A stretch of 63,520 bases of DNA, taken from positions 1 to 63,520 of the forward strand of contig JBMOQW010000020.1 in assembly GCA_049322515.1 (NCBI GenBank), given 5' to 3'. The number at the start of each line of letters is the position of its first letter. The stretch's first letter is position 1. The stretch is from Parasulfuritortus sp049322515 (GTDB lineage Bacteria; Pseudomonadota; Gammaproteobacteria; Burkholderiales; Thiobacillaceae). Positions 1-8,974 of the stretch are shown piece by piece. Position numbers and translations under genes: made by a program. A model generated the notes under the pieces. That model was not told where the DNA came from. It worked only from the letters and a program-made list of their open reading frames with translations, and searched no databases.

Positions 1-126
1 GGCGGCATTTCCAAGAACCCGTACCTGGCGTTCAAGGTGAAGGGTGCCAAGGCCGGTGACAAGGTGTCGATCAGCACGGTCGACAACAAGGGCGAGCAGG
101 ACACCGCCGAAGCCACCATCGGCTGA
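1..126 (+). CDS. soxZ: SoxZ, thiosulfate-oxidation carrier subunit (C-terminal fragment)
   Basis: The window opens inside this reading frame; the last 41 residues are visible, ending ...TAEATIG and a TGA. The stretch with KNPYLAF, KGAKAGDKV and VDNKG is the characteristic C-terminal half of SoxZ, the immunoglobulin-like partner of SoxY. SoxYZ is the periplasmic carrier on which thiosulfate sulfur rides during Sox oxidation. Its stop codon overlaps by one base the earliest possible start (126) of the downstream SoxA-type cytochrome, so the two are almost certainly co-transcribed. soxY is expected just upstream, outside the window. Confidence 0.9.
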   Translation, partial: GGISKNPYLAFKVKGAKAGDKVSISTVDNKGEQDTAEATIG

Positions 127-167
127 TGCTGGACCTGGGCGGGGCCCGGCCCCGCCCGATTCCCACC

Positions 168-1016
168 ATGGGCTGGATGAATGCAACAGGCCTGATCCGG
201 GCCTGTCTGGTCTTGGGCTTGGCTGTGGTCGCCCAAGTGGCGCGCGCCGCGCCCGAAGACGATCGGTTGCGGCTCATCGATCACCTGAAGCGGACTTACC
301 CGGACGTGCGCATCGAGGCCTACGTGGACGGTGCCTTGGCGTTCGATCCGGATGCCAAGGCAAACTACGACAGCCTGATGGCATTTCCCCCTTTTCTCGC
401 TGAACTGGAGCAAGGCGAAAAATTGTGGAAAACCCCGTTCCGGGATGGCAAAACCTATGCCGATTGCCTGCCCAATGGGGGCCGGATGATCGCCGGACGG
501 TATCCGATGGTTGACCCAAAATCGGCTCGGGTGGTGACCTTCGAGGCGGCACTCAATGCCTGTCGCGTCGCCCACGGTGAGGCCCCCTACGATCTCGGCG
601 ATAGCGCCACCATGGGACGCCTGTCTGCCTATGCGCGCGGGCTCTCGGACGGCATGAAGATGGCGATCGAAGTCGACGGCCCCGAGGCCTTGGCCGCTTA
701 CGAGGCTGGTCGGCGTACTTATTTCCAGCGCCACGGGCAACTGAATCAGGCCTGCGCGAATTGTCACGTCCACGCCGCAGGCCAGCGCCTGGGGCAAGAA
801 ATCCTGTCGCCTGCGATCGGCCAGGCCACCCATTGGCCGGTGTTCCGTGATGGCAAGCATTTGACGACCCTGCAACAGCGATTCGCGTCCTGCTTCCGGC
901 GCGTCGGCCATGTGCCGGAACCCATAGGCAGCGAGCGTTTGAACACCCTGGAGTACTTCCTGGCCACCCTGTCGAACGGGCTGGAAATGAAGGCGTCCGT
1001 GTTCCGCGGGCCCTGA
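168..1016 (+). CDS. soxA: SoxA-type sulfur oxidation c-type cytochrome (copy 1)
   Basis: A secreted c-type cytochrome of the SoxA family, the heme subunit that with SoxX joins thiosulfate to the SoxYZ carrier. From the ATG at 168 it is 282 residues with a short signal peptide ending near ARA. One CxxCH heme site (CANCH) lies near residue 196. The N-terminal half keeps two Cys (TYADC, LNAC) but no second CxxCH. The C-terminal SCFRRVG segment matches the SoxA region holding the heme-ligand cysteine. Alternative ATGs are at 126 (overlapping the soxZ stop) and 177; I chose 168 because it leaves a compact signal peptide, although no good ribosome site decides it. A second, divergent soxA lies at 4323, so this locus has two. 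Confidence 0.82.
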   Translation: MGWMNATGLIRACLVLGLAVVAQVARAAPEDDRLRLIDHLKRTYPDVRIEAYVDGALAFDPDAKANYDSLMAFPPFLAELEQGEKLWKTPFRDGKTYADCLPNGGRMIAGRYPMVDPKSARVVTFEAALNACRVAHGEAPYDLGDSATMGRLSAYARGLSDGMKMAIEVDGPEALAAYEAGRRTYFQRHGQLNQACANCHVHAAGQRLGQEILSPAIGQATHWPVFRDGKHLTTLQQRFASCFRRVGHVPEPIGSERLNTLEYFLATLSNGLEMKASVFRGP

Positions 1017-1072
1017 TCACTGTGTCGGCGTCATGACGCCAGCGAAGCGGCACTCAACTATTGGTGGAATAA

Positions 1073-1681
1073 ATGTCGAGCCCGGAACGTCCTTCCCCCC
1101 ATGTACCCGAACATGACTCTGGAGCCTTGGTGAGCGCGTTTTCCTTTCTGGTCCATCTGCCGACCCGGCGCCGCATCGAGGCGATGCGGCCGCGGCTCAA
1201 GCGGATTGCGCACGCCTGGTGTCACGATGGCCACCTGGCCGATGACCTGGTCCAGGATGCGCTGGCGCGCGCGCTGAAGCGGGTCGACCAACTGCGCGAT
1301 GAGGCGGCCCTGGAAGGTTGGGTATTCTCGATCCTGAACAATTGCTGGCGGGACTACTTGCGCAGTCGCAAGGAGTGTACGCCGCTGGAGGATCTCGACG
1401 AGGCAGTGTTCCGGCACGATGACACCCCAGAACAGGTGTACGCCACCCGGCAAACCACCCTGCGCGTGCGCCGGGCGATCGACAAGCTGCCGCTTGGCCA
1501 GCGCCAGGTGTTGACCCTGGTCGATATCGAGGAATGCAGCTACGCCGAGGTGGCGGCCATCCTGGAAGTGCCGGTGGGCACCGTGATGAGCCGGTTGCAT
1601 CGGGCCCGTCAGGCCCTCAAGGCTGACTTGCAGCGCGATGAAGCCCCGGCCAGCCAGGTCAAAATGTGGAGGGTGAAATGA
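1073..1681 (+). CDS. ECF-family RNA polymerase sigma factor
   Basis: A 202-residue sigma-70 family ECF factor. Region 2 runs from about residue 35 to 100 (DDLVQDALARALKR, then WVFSILNNCWRDYLR) and region 4 from about 140 to 190 (LPLGQRQVLTLVDIEECSYAEVA, then VPVGTVMSRLHRARQ, the helix-turn-helix). A GGTGGA ribosome site precedes the ATG. The stop overlaps the start of the anti-sigma gene (ATGA at 1678), the usual arrangement for a sigma/anti-sigma pair. Lying between soxZ-soxA and soxB, it probably directs transcription of sox or related genes; this is inference from position. Confidence 0.9.
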   Translation: MSSPERPSPHVPEHDSGALVSAFSFLVHLPTRRRIEAMRPRLKRIAHAWCHDGHLADDLVQDALARALKRVDQLRDEAALEGWVFSILNNCWRDYLRSRKECTPLEDLDEAVFRHDDTPEQVYATRQTTLRVRRAIDKLPLGQRQVLTLVDIEECSYAEVAAILEVPVGTVMSRLHRARQALKADLQRDEAPASQVKMWRVK

Positions 1682-2385
1682 ACACCCAGGACCCACAGTT
1701 CATGGCCGCTTTCGTGGACGGAGAACTGACCGGCGAAGACCTCGAGCTGGCCCTCGGTCGCCTCGACACCGACCCCGAATTCAAGCGCGATGTCTGCGAG
1801 TTGCGCACGCTCAAGGGCATGCTCCAGAATGCCTATGTCCTGCCCAGGGATGAGGCCGTGTCCTGGTCCGGCCGACGCCTGGCCGGGTGGTCCCAGGCAC
1901 TGGCCGCCAGCCTGCTGCTCGCGATCGGCGTCGGGGGGGGCTGGTTGCTGCGTGGCCAGGTGGAAGCAGCCAGCGCCCAGCCGGTGCTGGCCGGGGCGGG
2001 TCAGCCGATCAGTACCCTGGTCGGCCAGATGGAAGCCCCCCGTATCCTGCTCCACCTCGATTCCAACGATCCGGTCCGGATCCAGGCCGCGCTCGATAGC
2101 GCGGAACGGCTGGCCATGCGCAACGAAAAGGCCCGCATCGACATCCTTTTGAACAGTGACGGCCTCAATCTGGTGCGTGCCGAAACCTCGGTCAACCGTG
2201 ACCAGATCAACCGGCTGATGGAGGAATACCCGAATATCCGGTTCGTTGCCTGTGGCCAGACCATGGCCCGGTTCCGGGACGAAGGCAAGAACGTGACCCT
2301 GTTGCCGGACGTCTTGCAAGTCGGATCGGCCCTCGACGAACTGTCACACCGGGTTCAGCATGGCTGGGTGTATGTCCATGCCTGA
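1678..2385 (+). CDS. Membrane anti-sigma factor fused to a periplasmic DsrE-like domain
   Basis: 235 residues starting at the ATG that overlaps the sigma-factor stop, with a GGAGG ribosome site just upstream. Residues 1-55 look like an anti-sigma N-terminus (AAFVDGELTGEDLELAL, then DPEFKRDVCELRTLKGML). A single membrane helix follows at about 75-93 (ALAASLLLAIGVGGGWLL). Residues about 120-235 match the DsrE/DsrF-like fold: ILLHLDSNDPVRIQAALDSA at its start, IRFVACGQTM with the conserved cysteine, and an ending HGWVYVHA close to the GWAYIRP end of that family. Topology would place the DsrE-like domain in the periplasm, where Sox chemistry occurs. DsrE-like proteins handle or sense protein-bound sulfur, so a role as sulfur-responsive anti-sigma factor is inferred. 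No zinc HxxxCxxC motif is seen. Confidence 0.8.
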   Translation: MNTQDPQFMAAFVDGELTGEDLELALGRLDTDPEFKRDVCELRTLKGMLQNAYVLPRDEAVSWSGRRLAGWSQALAASLLLAIGVGGGWLLRGQVEAASAQPVLAGAGQPISTLVGQMEAPRILLHLDSNDPVRIQAALDSAERLAMRNEKARIDILLNSDGLNLVRAETSVNRDQINRLMEEYPNIRFVACGQTMARFRDEGKNVTLLPDVLQVGSALDELSHRVQHGWVYVHA

Positions 2386-2487
2386 GCCTCTTTTTTTCGC
2401 TACCGGTGCTTGCCGGCCGGTGCCCCCGTTAGCCAACTCAAGACCACCCCAGGTGGCATGAAAACCCCGTAGAGAGGAGACACCCCG

Positions 2488-4212
2488 ATGTCCATGAGTC
2501 GCAGAGAATTCCTGCAGGTCCTGGCGGCTGCCGCCGCGTCCGGCCTGGCCCTCGACAGCCGGTCGGTGCTGGCCGGCCAGCTGCCCAGCGGCTATTACGA
2601 TGCGCCGCCGGCCGGCAACGTGTCGCTGCTGCATATCACCGACACGCATGCCCAACTGCTGCCGATCTGGTTCCGTGAGCCCAACGTCAACCTCGGCGTC
2701 GGCGCGATGTCCGGCCAGGTGCCGCATCTGGTCGGTGAGCACTTCCTGAAGCACTATGGCATCAAGCCCGGCACCGCCGATGCCCATGCCTTCACCTATC
2801 TCGACTTCCAGACTGCCGCCAAGACCTACGGCAAGGTCGGCGGCTTCGCCCACCTGAAGACCCTGGTCGACCGGGTCCGTGCCCAGCGTCCCGGCGCCCT
2901 GCTGCTCGATGGCGGCGACACCTGGCAGGGCTCGGCCACCGCCCTCTGGACCAACGCCCAGGACATGGTCGACGCCTGCATCGCGCTCGGCGTCGATGTC
3001 ATGACGCCGCACTGGGAGTCGACCTACGGCGCTGCCCGGGTCCAGGAAATCGTCGACAACGACTTCAAGAAGGCCGGTCTCGACTTCGTGGCCCAGAACA
3101 TCATCACCAAGGACTTCGGCGACCAGGTGTTCAAACCCTACGTGATCCGTCCGATCAACGGCGTGCCGGTCGCCATCATCGGCCAGGCCTTCCCCTACAC
3201 CCCGGTCGCCAATCCCGGCTGGATGATCCCCGACTGGTCGTTCGGCATACGTGACGACGGTGTCCAGAAGTGGGCCGACGAGGCGCGCGCCAAGGGCGCC
3301 CAGGTGGTGGTAGTGCTGTCCCACAACGGCATGGACGTCGATCTCAAGATGGCCAGCCGGGTCAATGGCGTCGATGCCATCTTCGGCGGCCATACCCATG
3401 ACGGCGTCTACCAGCCGGTGCCGGTCAAGCGTCCGGACGGCGGCACGTGCCTGGTGACCAACGCCGGTTCCAATGGCAAGTTCCTCGGCGTCATGGACTT
3501 CGACGTCAAGAACGGCAAGATCCAGTCCTGGAAGTACCGCCTGTTGCCGGTGTTCGCCAACTTCCTGCCCGCCGACGCCAAGATGGAAGCCCTGATCAAG
3601 ACCATCCGGGCGCCGTTTGAAAGCAAGCTGAACGAGGTCCTGGCCGTGTCCGACGACTTCCTCTACCGGCGCGGCAATTTCAACGGCACCTGGGACCAGC
3701 TCATCCTCGACGCCATGATGGAAGTGAAGGGCGCCGACGCCGGCTTCTCGCCCGGTTTCCGCTGGGGCACCACGATCCTGCCGGGCGAAGCGATCACCAT
3801 GGAAAAACTGATGGACCAGACGGCCATCACCTATCCGCAATCGACCCTCACCCCGATGAAGGGCGACATGATCAAGATGATCATGGAAGATGTCTGCGAC
3901 AACCTGTTCAATGCCGACCCCTACTACCAGCAGGGTGGCGACATGGTGCGCGTGGGCGGCATCCAGTACAGCGTGAACCCGAACGCCAGCATCGGCCACC
4001 GGATCAGCAACATGATGCTGAAGGGCAAGCCGGTCGACCCGGACAAGATCTACAAGGTGGCCGGCTGGGCGCCGGTCGCCGAAGGTGCCAGCGGGGCGCC
4101 GATCTGGGACGTGGTGGCGGAATACCTGCGCGCCAAGAAGACCATTCGGGGTGTAAAGTTGAACGAACCCAAGATCGTCGGACTAGGGGCCAATCCCGGG
4201 CTCGTGGTTTGA
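2488..4212 (+). CDS. soxB: SoxB, thiosulfohydrolase
   Basis: A 574-residue periplasmic dimanganese hydrolase that releases sulfate from SoxYZ-bound thiosulfonate. The N-terminus has a twin-arginine signal (SRREFLQ). Metallophosphatase/5'-nucleotidase-like motifs are visible: HITDTHAQ near residue 49, LLDGGDTWQGSA near 139, SHNGMD near 275 and GGHTHDG near 297, followed by the C-terminal substrate domain. An AGAGAGGAGA-like ribosome site precedes the ATG. It lies about 100 bases after the anti-sigma gene and about 110 before soxA copy 2. Length and motifs are normal for SoxB. Confidence 0.95.
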   Translation: MSMSRREFLQVLAAAAASGLALDSRSVLAGQLPSGYYDAPPAGNVSLLHITDTHAQLLPIWFREPNVNLGVGAMSGQVPHLVGEHFLKHYGIKPGTADAHAFTYLDFQTAAKTYGKVGGFAHLKTLVDRVRAQRPGALLLDGGDTWQGSATALWTNAQDMVDACIALGVDVMTPHWESTYGAARVQEIVDNDFKKAGLDFVAQNIITKDFGDQVFKPYVIRPINGVPVAIIGQAFPYTPVANPGWMIPDWSFGIRDDGVQKWADEARAKGAQVVVVLSHNGMDVDLKMASRVNGVDAIFGGHTHDGVYQPVPVKRPDGGTCLVTNAGSNGKFLGVMDFDVKNGKIQSWKYRLLPVFANFLPADAKMEALIKTIRAPFESKLNEVLAVSDDFLYRRGNFNGTWDQLILDAMMEVKGADAGFSPGFRWGTTILPGEAITMEKLMDQTAITYPQSTLTPMKGDMIKMIMEDVCDNLFNADPYYQQGGDMVRVGGIQYSVNPNASIGHRISNMMLKGKPVDPDKIYKVAGWAPVAEGASGAPIWDVVAEYLRAKKTIRGVKLNEPKIVGLGANPGLVV

Positions 4213-4279
4213 GGAGTGGTGTGAACGCCCACGAGCACCGGCCGTTCCCTGTGTCGGGCCGGCGTTCCAGGGTGAAAAT

Positions 4280-4297
4280 ACCGATGCCTGCATCGGT
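4280..4297 (+). promoter_or_regulatory. Small hairpin in the soxB-soxA intergenic leader
   Basis: ACCGATG CCTG CATCGGT forms a perfect 7-bp stem with a 4-base loop, 25 bases before the soxA ATG and just upstream of an AGGAGA ribosome site. There is no T-run, so it is not an intrinsic terminator. It may set mRNA stability or mark a processing point between soxB and soxA. Confidence 0.4.
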
Positions 4298-4322
4298 GAA
4301 TTAACTTCATAGGAGACTGCGT

Positions 4323-5165
4323 ATGTTGAAGAAACCCGTGCTCGCGCTGCCCGTGGCGCTGGCGTGTCTGGCCTCGGCGCCGGCCAATTCCGGTCCGGCT
4401 CCGGAGGACGTCCTGAATGGCCTGATCAAGAACCATCATTCGATGTATCTGACCCAGAGCCCGCAGAACCTCATGATGATGCCGGACAATCCGGCGCACT
4501 TCGTTGCCGAGGATGGCGAAAAGCTGTTCAAGACCCCGCGTGGCCCCAAGAACGTCTCCCTGGAAAAGTGCGACCTGGGCAAGGGCCCCGGTGTCGTGGC
4601 CGGTGCCTATGTCGAACTGCCGCGTTATTTCGCCGACACCGGCAAGGTGCAGGACCTGGACAGTCGTCTGGAGACTTGCATGACGACATTGCAAGGGTTT
4701 TCCAAGGACGATCCGGCGGTGAAGAAGAAGCACGGTTCCGACAGCGACGTGATGAAGCTGCAAGCCTACATCGCCAGCAAGTCGAACGGCATGGCCTGGA
4801 ACCCGCCCATGAACCACCCGCTCGAAAAGGCCATGCGTGACGCAGGTGAAGTCATGTTCTTCCGCCGCTCGGGCACCATGGATTTCAGCTGTGCCACTTG
4901 CCATGCCCAGGATGACAAGCGGATTCGTGCCTCGGTGCTGCCCAACCTGTTCAAGCCGACCGACTGGACCAAGGCCATTTCCTGGCCGTCCCAGCGGACC
5001 AGCCACGACCAGGTGCGCAGCAGCCAGCATCGGGTACTCGAGTGCCTGTGGCAGATGCGCTATCCGAACATCAAGATTGGCTCCGATGCGTCGATCGCGA
5101 TGATTTCGTTCTGGACCGACGCCGCGCGTGGCCAGCCGGCCATCCTGCCCGACCTGAAGCGCTAA
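4323..5165 (+). CDS. soxA: SoxA, L-cysteine S-thiosulfotransferase heme subunit (copy 2)
   Basis: 280 residues, secreted (signal peptide through about residue 22), with one CATCH heme motif near residue 198 and the C-terminal ECLWQMRYP segment containing the SoxA heme-ligand cysteine. Other SoxA-like marks are GEKLFKTPRGP near residue 60 and GVMFFRRSG-like text before the heme site. With SoxX it forms the c-type cytochrome that conjugates thiosulfate to SoxY. A clear AGGAGA ribosome site precedes the ATG, and soxX follows after 27 bases. It differs strongly from the SoxA-type protein at 168, so one of the two may have a specialised role. Confidence 0.9.
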   Translation: MLKKPVLALPVALACLASAPANSGPAPEDVLNGLIKNHHSMYLTQSPQNLMMMPDNPAHFVAEDGEKLFKTPRGPKNVSLEKCDLGKGPGVVAGAYVELPRYFADTGKVQDLDSRLETCMTTLQGFSKDDPAVKKKHGSDSDVMKLQAYIASKSNGMAWNPPMNHPLEKAMRDAGEVMFFRRSGTMDFSCATCHAQDDKRIRASVLPNLFKPTDWTKAISWPSQRTSHDQVRSSQHRVLECLWQMRYPNIKIGSDASIAMISFWTDAARGQPAILPDLKR

Positions 5166-5192
5166 TCGCCGACCACGATGGAGACTGTACAC

Positions 5193-5936
5193 ATGTTCAA
5201 GAAAAGCCCTATCGCGGTCGCTCTGCTGGCCGCATCCAGCCTGATCATCGCCGGCGGTTGCGCCGCCACCGACGCCGGCAAGGCCCCCGCCGCGAAAGCT
5301 CCCGAAGCCAAGCCGGCCGTTGCTGCCCCGGCCCCTGCCGCCAAGGTCGATTACACCAAGATGACGCCGGCACAATTGGCCGAGTACCTGATCTTCGAAA
5401 GCGGCAGCTACGACCTCAAGCAGCCGACCCAGGAAGGCACCACTGGTCGCGATCGTCTGGTGCAGGATGAGATCCAGAAGCTCTGCTCGGTGGGCAAGGG
5501 CCAGGTGCCGAGCGATGCCGCCCTGGAAAAAGTTCGTGCCTTGGCCACGGCCAGCATCAAGTACCCGGAAGGCGGCATCAAGCTGGGTGACTGGAAGAAG
5601 GGTCGTGTCCTCGCCTGGTCCGGCTTCGGCTATCGCACTGCGCACAACCCGGATAACCACGCCAAGCGCGAGGCCGGTGGCAACTGCTACAACTGCCACC
5701 AGCTGGCCACCGACCGCACCGGCGGCAATATCGGTCCGGTCCTGACCAACTATGGCAAGGATCGCGGTACCAGCCCGGAAATCCTGAAGTACACCTACGA
5801 CGTCATCTACAACCCGCACGCCTACTTCGCCTGTACCAACATGCCGCGCATGGGCGCCAACGGTGTCTTGTCGCCGCAGCAAATCAGCGACATCATGGCC
5901 TACCTGTTCGATCCGAATTCGCCGGTCAACAAGTAA
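5193..5936 (+). CDS. soxX: SoxX, monoheme cytochrome c partner of SoxA
   Basis: 247 residues from the ATG at 5193, preceded by GGAGA eight bases upstream; the in-frame ATG at 5178 lies before that ribosome site and is less likely. The N-terminus is a signal peptide ending in IAGGC, which reads as a lipobox, followed by an Ala/Pro/Lys-rich linker (about residues 25-50). The single heme motif is CYNCH near residue 167, with the axial Met probably in NMPRMG near 220. The extended region between linker and heme domain is typical of longer betaproteobacterial SoxX proteins. It is the last gene of the sox unit. Confidence 0.9.
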   Translation: MFKKSPIAVALLAASSLIIAGGCAATDAGKAPAAKAPEAKPAVAAPAPAAKVDYTKMTPAQLAEYLIFESGSYDLKQPTQEGTTGRDRLVQDEIQKLCSVGKGQVPSDAALEKVRALATASIKYPEGGIKLGDWKKGRVLAWSGFGYRTAHNPDNHAKREAGGNCYNCHQLATDRTGGNIGPVLTNYGKDRGTSPEILKYTYDVIYNPHAYFACTNMPRMGANGVLSPQQISDIMAYLFDPNSPVNK

Positions 5937-5958
5937 GCGCCTGGATGTCTGTGGCATG

Positions 5959-5988
5959 GGCCACCGGCGAGAGTCGGTGGCCTTTTTT
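5959..5988 (+). terminator. Intrinsic terminator after soxX
   Basis: GGCCACCG (5959-5966) pairs perfectly with CGGTGGCC (5975-5982) across an 8-base loop and is followed by six T. This is a textbook rho-independent terminator that separates the sox operon from the glycosyltransferase operon. Confidence 0.92.
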
Positions 5989-6139
5989 CTTGCGACTGTT
6001 CATCGGTGTCGAGGGTGCGCCAAGCATGGACCCGCGTCCGAGGTGGTTCCCCAGACGCAGACGGGGGATGCGGTAGCGCATACCATGATGCCGTTCGCCT
6101 CGGGATGGGTTCCTGAGCCCATCGTTTTCACAGGCCATC

Positions 6140-8971
6140 ATGTCCGTCACCAGCCGAAACGCCGAATGTCCCTGTGGCAGCGGCAAACGATACAAACACT
6201 GCTGCGGCGCTGAGAATGCAGCCGCATCGATCCAAAGTGAGACGCCCGCGTCGTTGAGGGTGCGTGCCCTGGCCGAGCACCAGGCCGGCCGCCTGGTGCA
6301 GGCCCGCGAGCTTTACACCCAAGTGCTGGATAGCGATCCCGGGGATGTCGATTGCCTGCATATGCTGGGTGTGCTGAACTACCAAAGCGGACACCTTTTT
6401 GAAGCCCTCGACCAGATCGTTGGCGCGATAGAGCATGCACCGGTCATGACCGATGCGATGCGGCACAATCTGTCCCTGGTGCTTGGCAAGCCGTTGCTGC
6501 ATGGACTGTATGAGCCATTGGCCAATGGCCTGCCAATTCCGTCCCTGTGTCGGTGCCGTCTCCGTGAGGCCTGGCGATGGCTGGGCCTCATGCCCGAGGA
6601 TGGTGAGCCATCCGTCGATGGCCACGCTCAAACGGGAACCGACAAGGGGTATTCGGTATTGGTGATCGACGTGGTTTTCCCCGCGCCGGACCGAGATGCC
6701 GGGTCGGTGCGTCTGGTCGGCATGTTCGATGCGTTGCTTCGTGCGGGCTGCAAGGTGTCGTTCTATGGCGAGCAAGGCGGCGATACGGCAGGCGTTGCTG
6801 ACCGGCTGGTGGCGTCTGGCATCGAAGTGCTCAACGCGGCTTATCCCTTTCTGGGAGAAGCGCTTGCCACTCGAGGCAGGCGCTATGACATGGTCGTGGT
6901 CTGTCGATGCCCCGTCGCCAGCGAATATTCCCACTTGATCAGGGCTTTCTGTCCAAAGGCACTCCTGGTCTTCGATACGGTCGACTTGCACCAGTGGCGG
7001 GAATGGCGCCAGGCCGTCCTGACCGGAGATGCGGGCTTGCTGCGACAGGCCGCCCTGACCCGGGGCCAGGAAATGGGTGCGATCCACGCCGCCGATGTCA
7101 CCCTGGTGGTCAGCGATGCCGAACAGCGGTGGTTGGCCGAACAGGTGCCGGGGTGCAGCGTCGATATTCTCTCTAACATCCATGCGGTACGAGGCTGCAA
7201 AACCGGCTTTCATGACCGCTCGGGACTTTTCTTCCTGGGCGGGTTCAAGCACGCACCGAACGTCGACGCCGTGCTTTGGTTTGCCCGAAAGATCTGGCCA
7301 CTGATCCAGGCACGTCTCCCCGAGGCACGGTTCTACGTGATCGGCAGCGACATGCCGGAGGAAATCCTTTGTTTGGCCGGTGCGGGGATCGTGCCGGTGG
7401 GTTACGTGGCCGATCTCGATCCCTATCTCGATGCGTGCCGCCTGTCAGTGGCGCCCCTGCGATTTGGCGCAGGGGTCAAGGGCAAGATCAATCTTGCCCA
7501 GGCCTCAGGGGTGCCGGTGGTGGCCACTTCGATTGCCGTGGAGGGGATGCATTTGCAACCGGAGATCGATGTCCTGGTGGCGGATGATCCGGAGGCCTTC
7601 GCGGCGGCAGTGGTCCGTGTCTATGAGGATCCTGACTTGTGGTCGAGGTTGTCCGAGTCGGCGCTCACGGTCACCCGGGAATACTTCTCCCAGGCCGCTG
7701 CTGATCGGGCGATTGCCCGATTGCTCGATCGCGTCACAAAGCATCGCTTGGTGGCTGCGGACAAGCGCTCGGAAGTCAGTGTGCCCCGTCGTTTCCTGGT
7801 GTTGCCGCCTGCCGGCCATGGCAGCCTGGGTGACGAGGCCATGCTACTGGGCCTGCTTGCCGGGCTGAGAGATTTGCCGGGTGCCTGCGAGGTCGATGTC
7901 CTATCGATTGATGCGGAAACCCGCTGGCCGGTCCTGCCTGGCATCCGCACATCAGTGTCCCTGCTGAAGTCGGCTTTTCCGCCTGGTAACGCATGGCAAG
8001 AGGCCCTCGCCACTTTGCTCGACCGGTACGATGCCATCCTTCTGCTTGGTGCGGACATGCTTGACGGCCATGATTCGGCCGAGGTTTTTTTGGAACGTAT
8101 CGACATCGTTGCTGCTGCCGCTGGGCGTGGACTGGCGACCGGAATCCTCGGCCTGAGCGTCAATGCGCGCATGGCACCAGGCACGGTGGAGGCTTTCCGG
8201 CAGCTGCCCAGTTCGGTACGCCTGTTCGCACGCGAGGAAGTATCTTGGCAGCGGCTCATCGGGCATGGCATCGATCGGGCCGTCGCCGTCGCCGATATCG
8301 CCTTTCTCATGCCGCCGCTGGCGGGGCCCGCACCATTCCATTTGGAGGCGGTCGAGGACTGGCTGAAGGATGAGCGCAACGCCAATCGAAGCGTCATGGC
8401 TTGCTGCCTGTCTCAGCCAGCCTTGAAAGCCGTGCGCGGAAACGAGCCGAATGCGGAGGAAGGATTGGCCGAGGTGCTGGCCGACCTGATCGATTCGCAC
8501 GGGGTATCCCTGTTGCTGACAGGTCATGATCTCCGCGACAATCGGCCGGGGGAGGACGATATCAGCCTTGCGGTCAGCCTCGGGGCAGCCTTGGCGCGGC
8601 GTTTGGGCCATGTGCGTCATCATCGCATTGCAGTACCCTCCGGGGCGGCCGAGGTGAAGCGCTTGATGGGCTGGGTTGATCTCGCCTTGAGCGCGCGCAT
8701 GCATTTGGCCGTCGCCAGCCTTGGGATGGGCAAGCCGGTGATTGGCCTTGGTGGCCAGGATACGTTTGCGGGCGTAATCGCGTGCTTCGGCCTTGGAGCC
8801 TGGTTCATGGCATGGGAGGATTTCGAGTTGTCGGCGCTTTCCAGCCTCTGTCTCGAGGCACTGGATGTCCTGCCCGAAGCGAGTCGCCAGGTGGCGGTTC
8901 GGCTACCTCCGATCGTGGCCCTGGCCCGGTCGCAAATCGGATACCTGACTGAGTGCTGTCAAGTGGGTTAA
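6140..8971 (+). CDS. SEC-C/TPR protein with GT4 glycosyltransferase and pyruvyl-transferase-like domains
   Basis: 943 residues. A perfect SEC-C zinc motif (CPCGSGKRYKHCCG) is at residues 10-23, followed by TPR-like repeats at about 38-105. A GT-B glycosyltransferase of family-4 type covers about 175-535: FLGGFKHAPNVDAVLWF near 367 and GAGVKGKINLAQASGVPVVA near 445. Residues about 550-905 resemble polysaccharide pyruvyl transferase: GSLGDEAM near 560 and LSARMHLAVASLGMGKPVIG near 852. There is no signal peptide or membrane helix, so it is cytoplasmic. It heads a run of tightly spaced genes; the next begins three bases after its stop. It probably builds or decorates a surface glycan or glycoprotein; substrate and acceptor are unknown. 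Confidence 0.8.
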   Translation: MSVTSRNAECPCGSGKRYKHCCGAENAAASIQSETPASLRVRALAEHQAGRLVQARELYTQVLDSDPGDVDCLHMLGVLNYQSGHLFEALDQIVGAIEHAPVMTDAMRHNLSLVLGKPLLHGLYEPLANGLPIPSLCRCRLREAWRWLGLMPEDGEPSVDGHAQTGTDKGYSVLVIDVVFPAPDRDAGSVRLVGMFDALLRAGCKVSFYGEQGGDTAGVADRLVASGIEVLNAAYPFLGEALATRGRRYDMVVVCRCPVASEYSHLIRAFCPKALLVFDTVDLHQWREWRQAVLTGDAGLLRQAALTRGQEMGAIHAADVTLVVSDAEQRWLAEQVPGCSVDILSNIHAVRGCKTGFHDRSGLFFLGGFKHAPNVDAVLWFARKIWPLIQARLPEARFYVIGSDMPEEILCLAGAGIVPVGYVADLDPYLDACRLSVAPLRFGAGVKGKINLAQASGVPVVATSIAVEGMHLQPEIDVLVADDPEAFAAAVVRVYEDPDLWSRLSESALTVTREYFSQAAADRAIARLLDRVTKHRLVAADKRSEVSVPRRFLVLPPAGHGSLGDEAMLLGLLAGLRDLPGACEVDVLSIDAETRWPVLPGIRTSVSLLKSAFPPGNAWQEALATLLDRYDAILLLGADMLDGHDSAEVFLERIDIVAAAAGRGLATGILGLSVNARMAPGTVEAFRQLPSSVRLFAREEVSWQRLIGHGIDRAVAVADIAFLMPPLAGPAPFHLEAVEDWLKDERNANRSVMACCLSQPALKAVRGNEPNAEEGLAEVLADLIDSHGVSLLLTGHDLRDNRPGEDDISLAVSLGAALARRLGHVRHHRIAVPSGAAEVKRLMGWVDLALSARMHLAVASLGMGKPVIGLGGQDTFAGVIACFGLGAWFMAWEDFELSALSSLCLEALDVLPEASRQVAVRLPPIVALARSQIGYLTECCQVG

Positions 8972-8974
8972 GAC

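Noticed and set aside
2344..3999. Long open frame antisense to soxB (551 codons)
   Set aside because: GC-rich codon bias of soxB leaves the opposite strand open; the product has low-complexity His/Asp/Val/Gly text and no motif.
4050..5957. Long open frame antisense to soxA-soxX (635 codons)
   Set aside because: Mirror of real cytochrome genes with clear heme motifs and ribosome sites; no recognisable protein.
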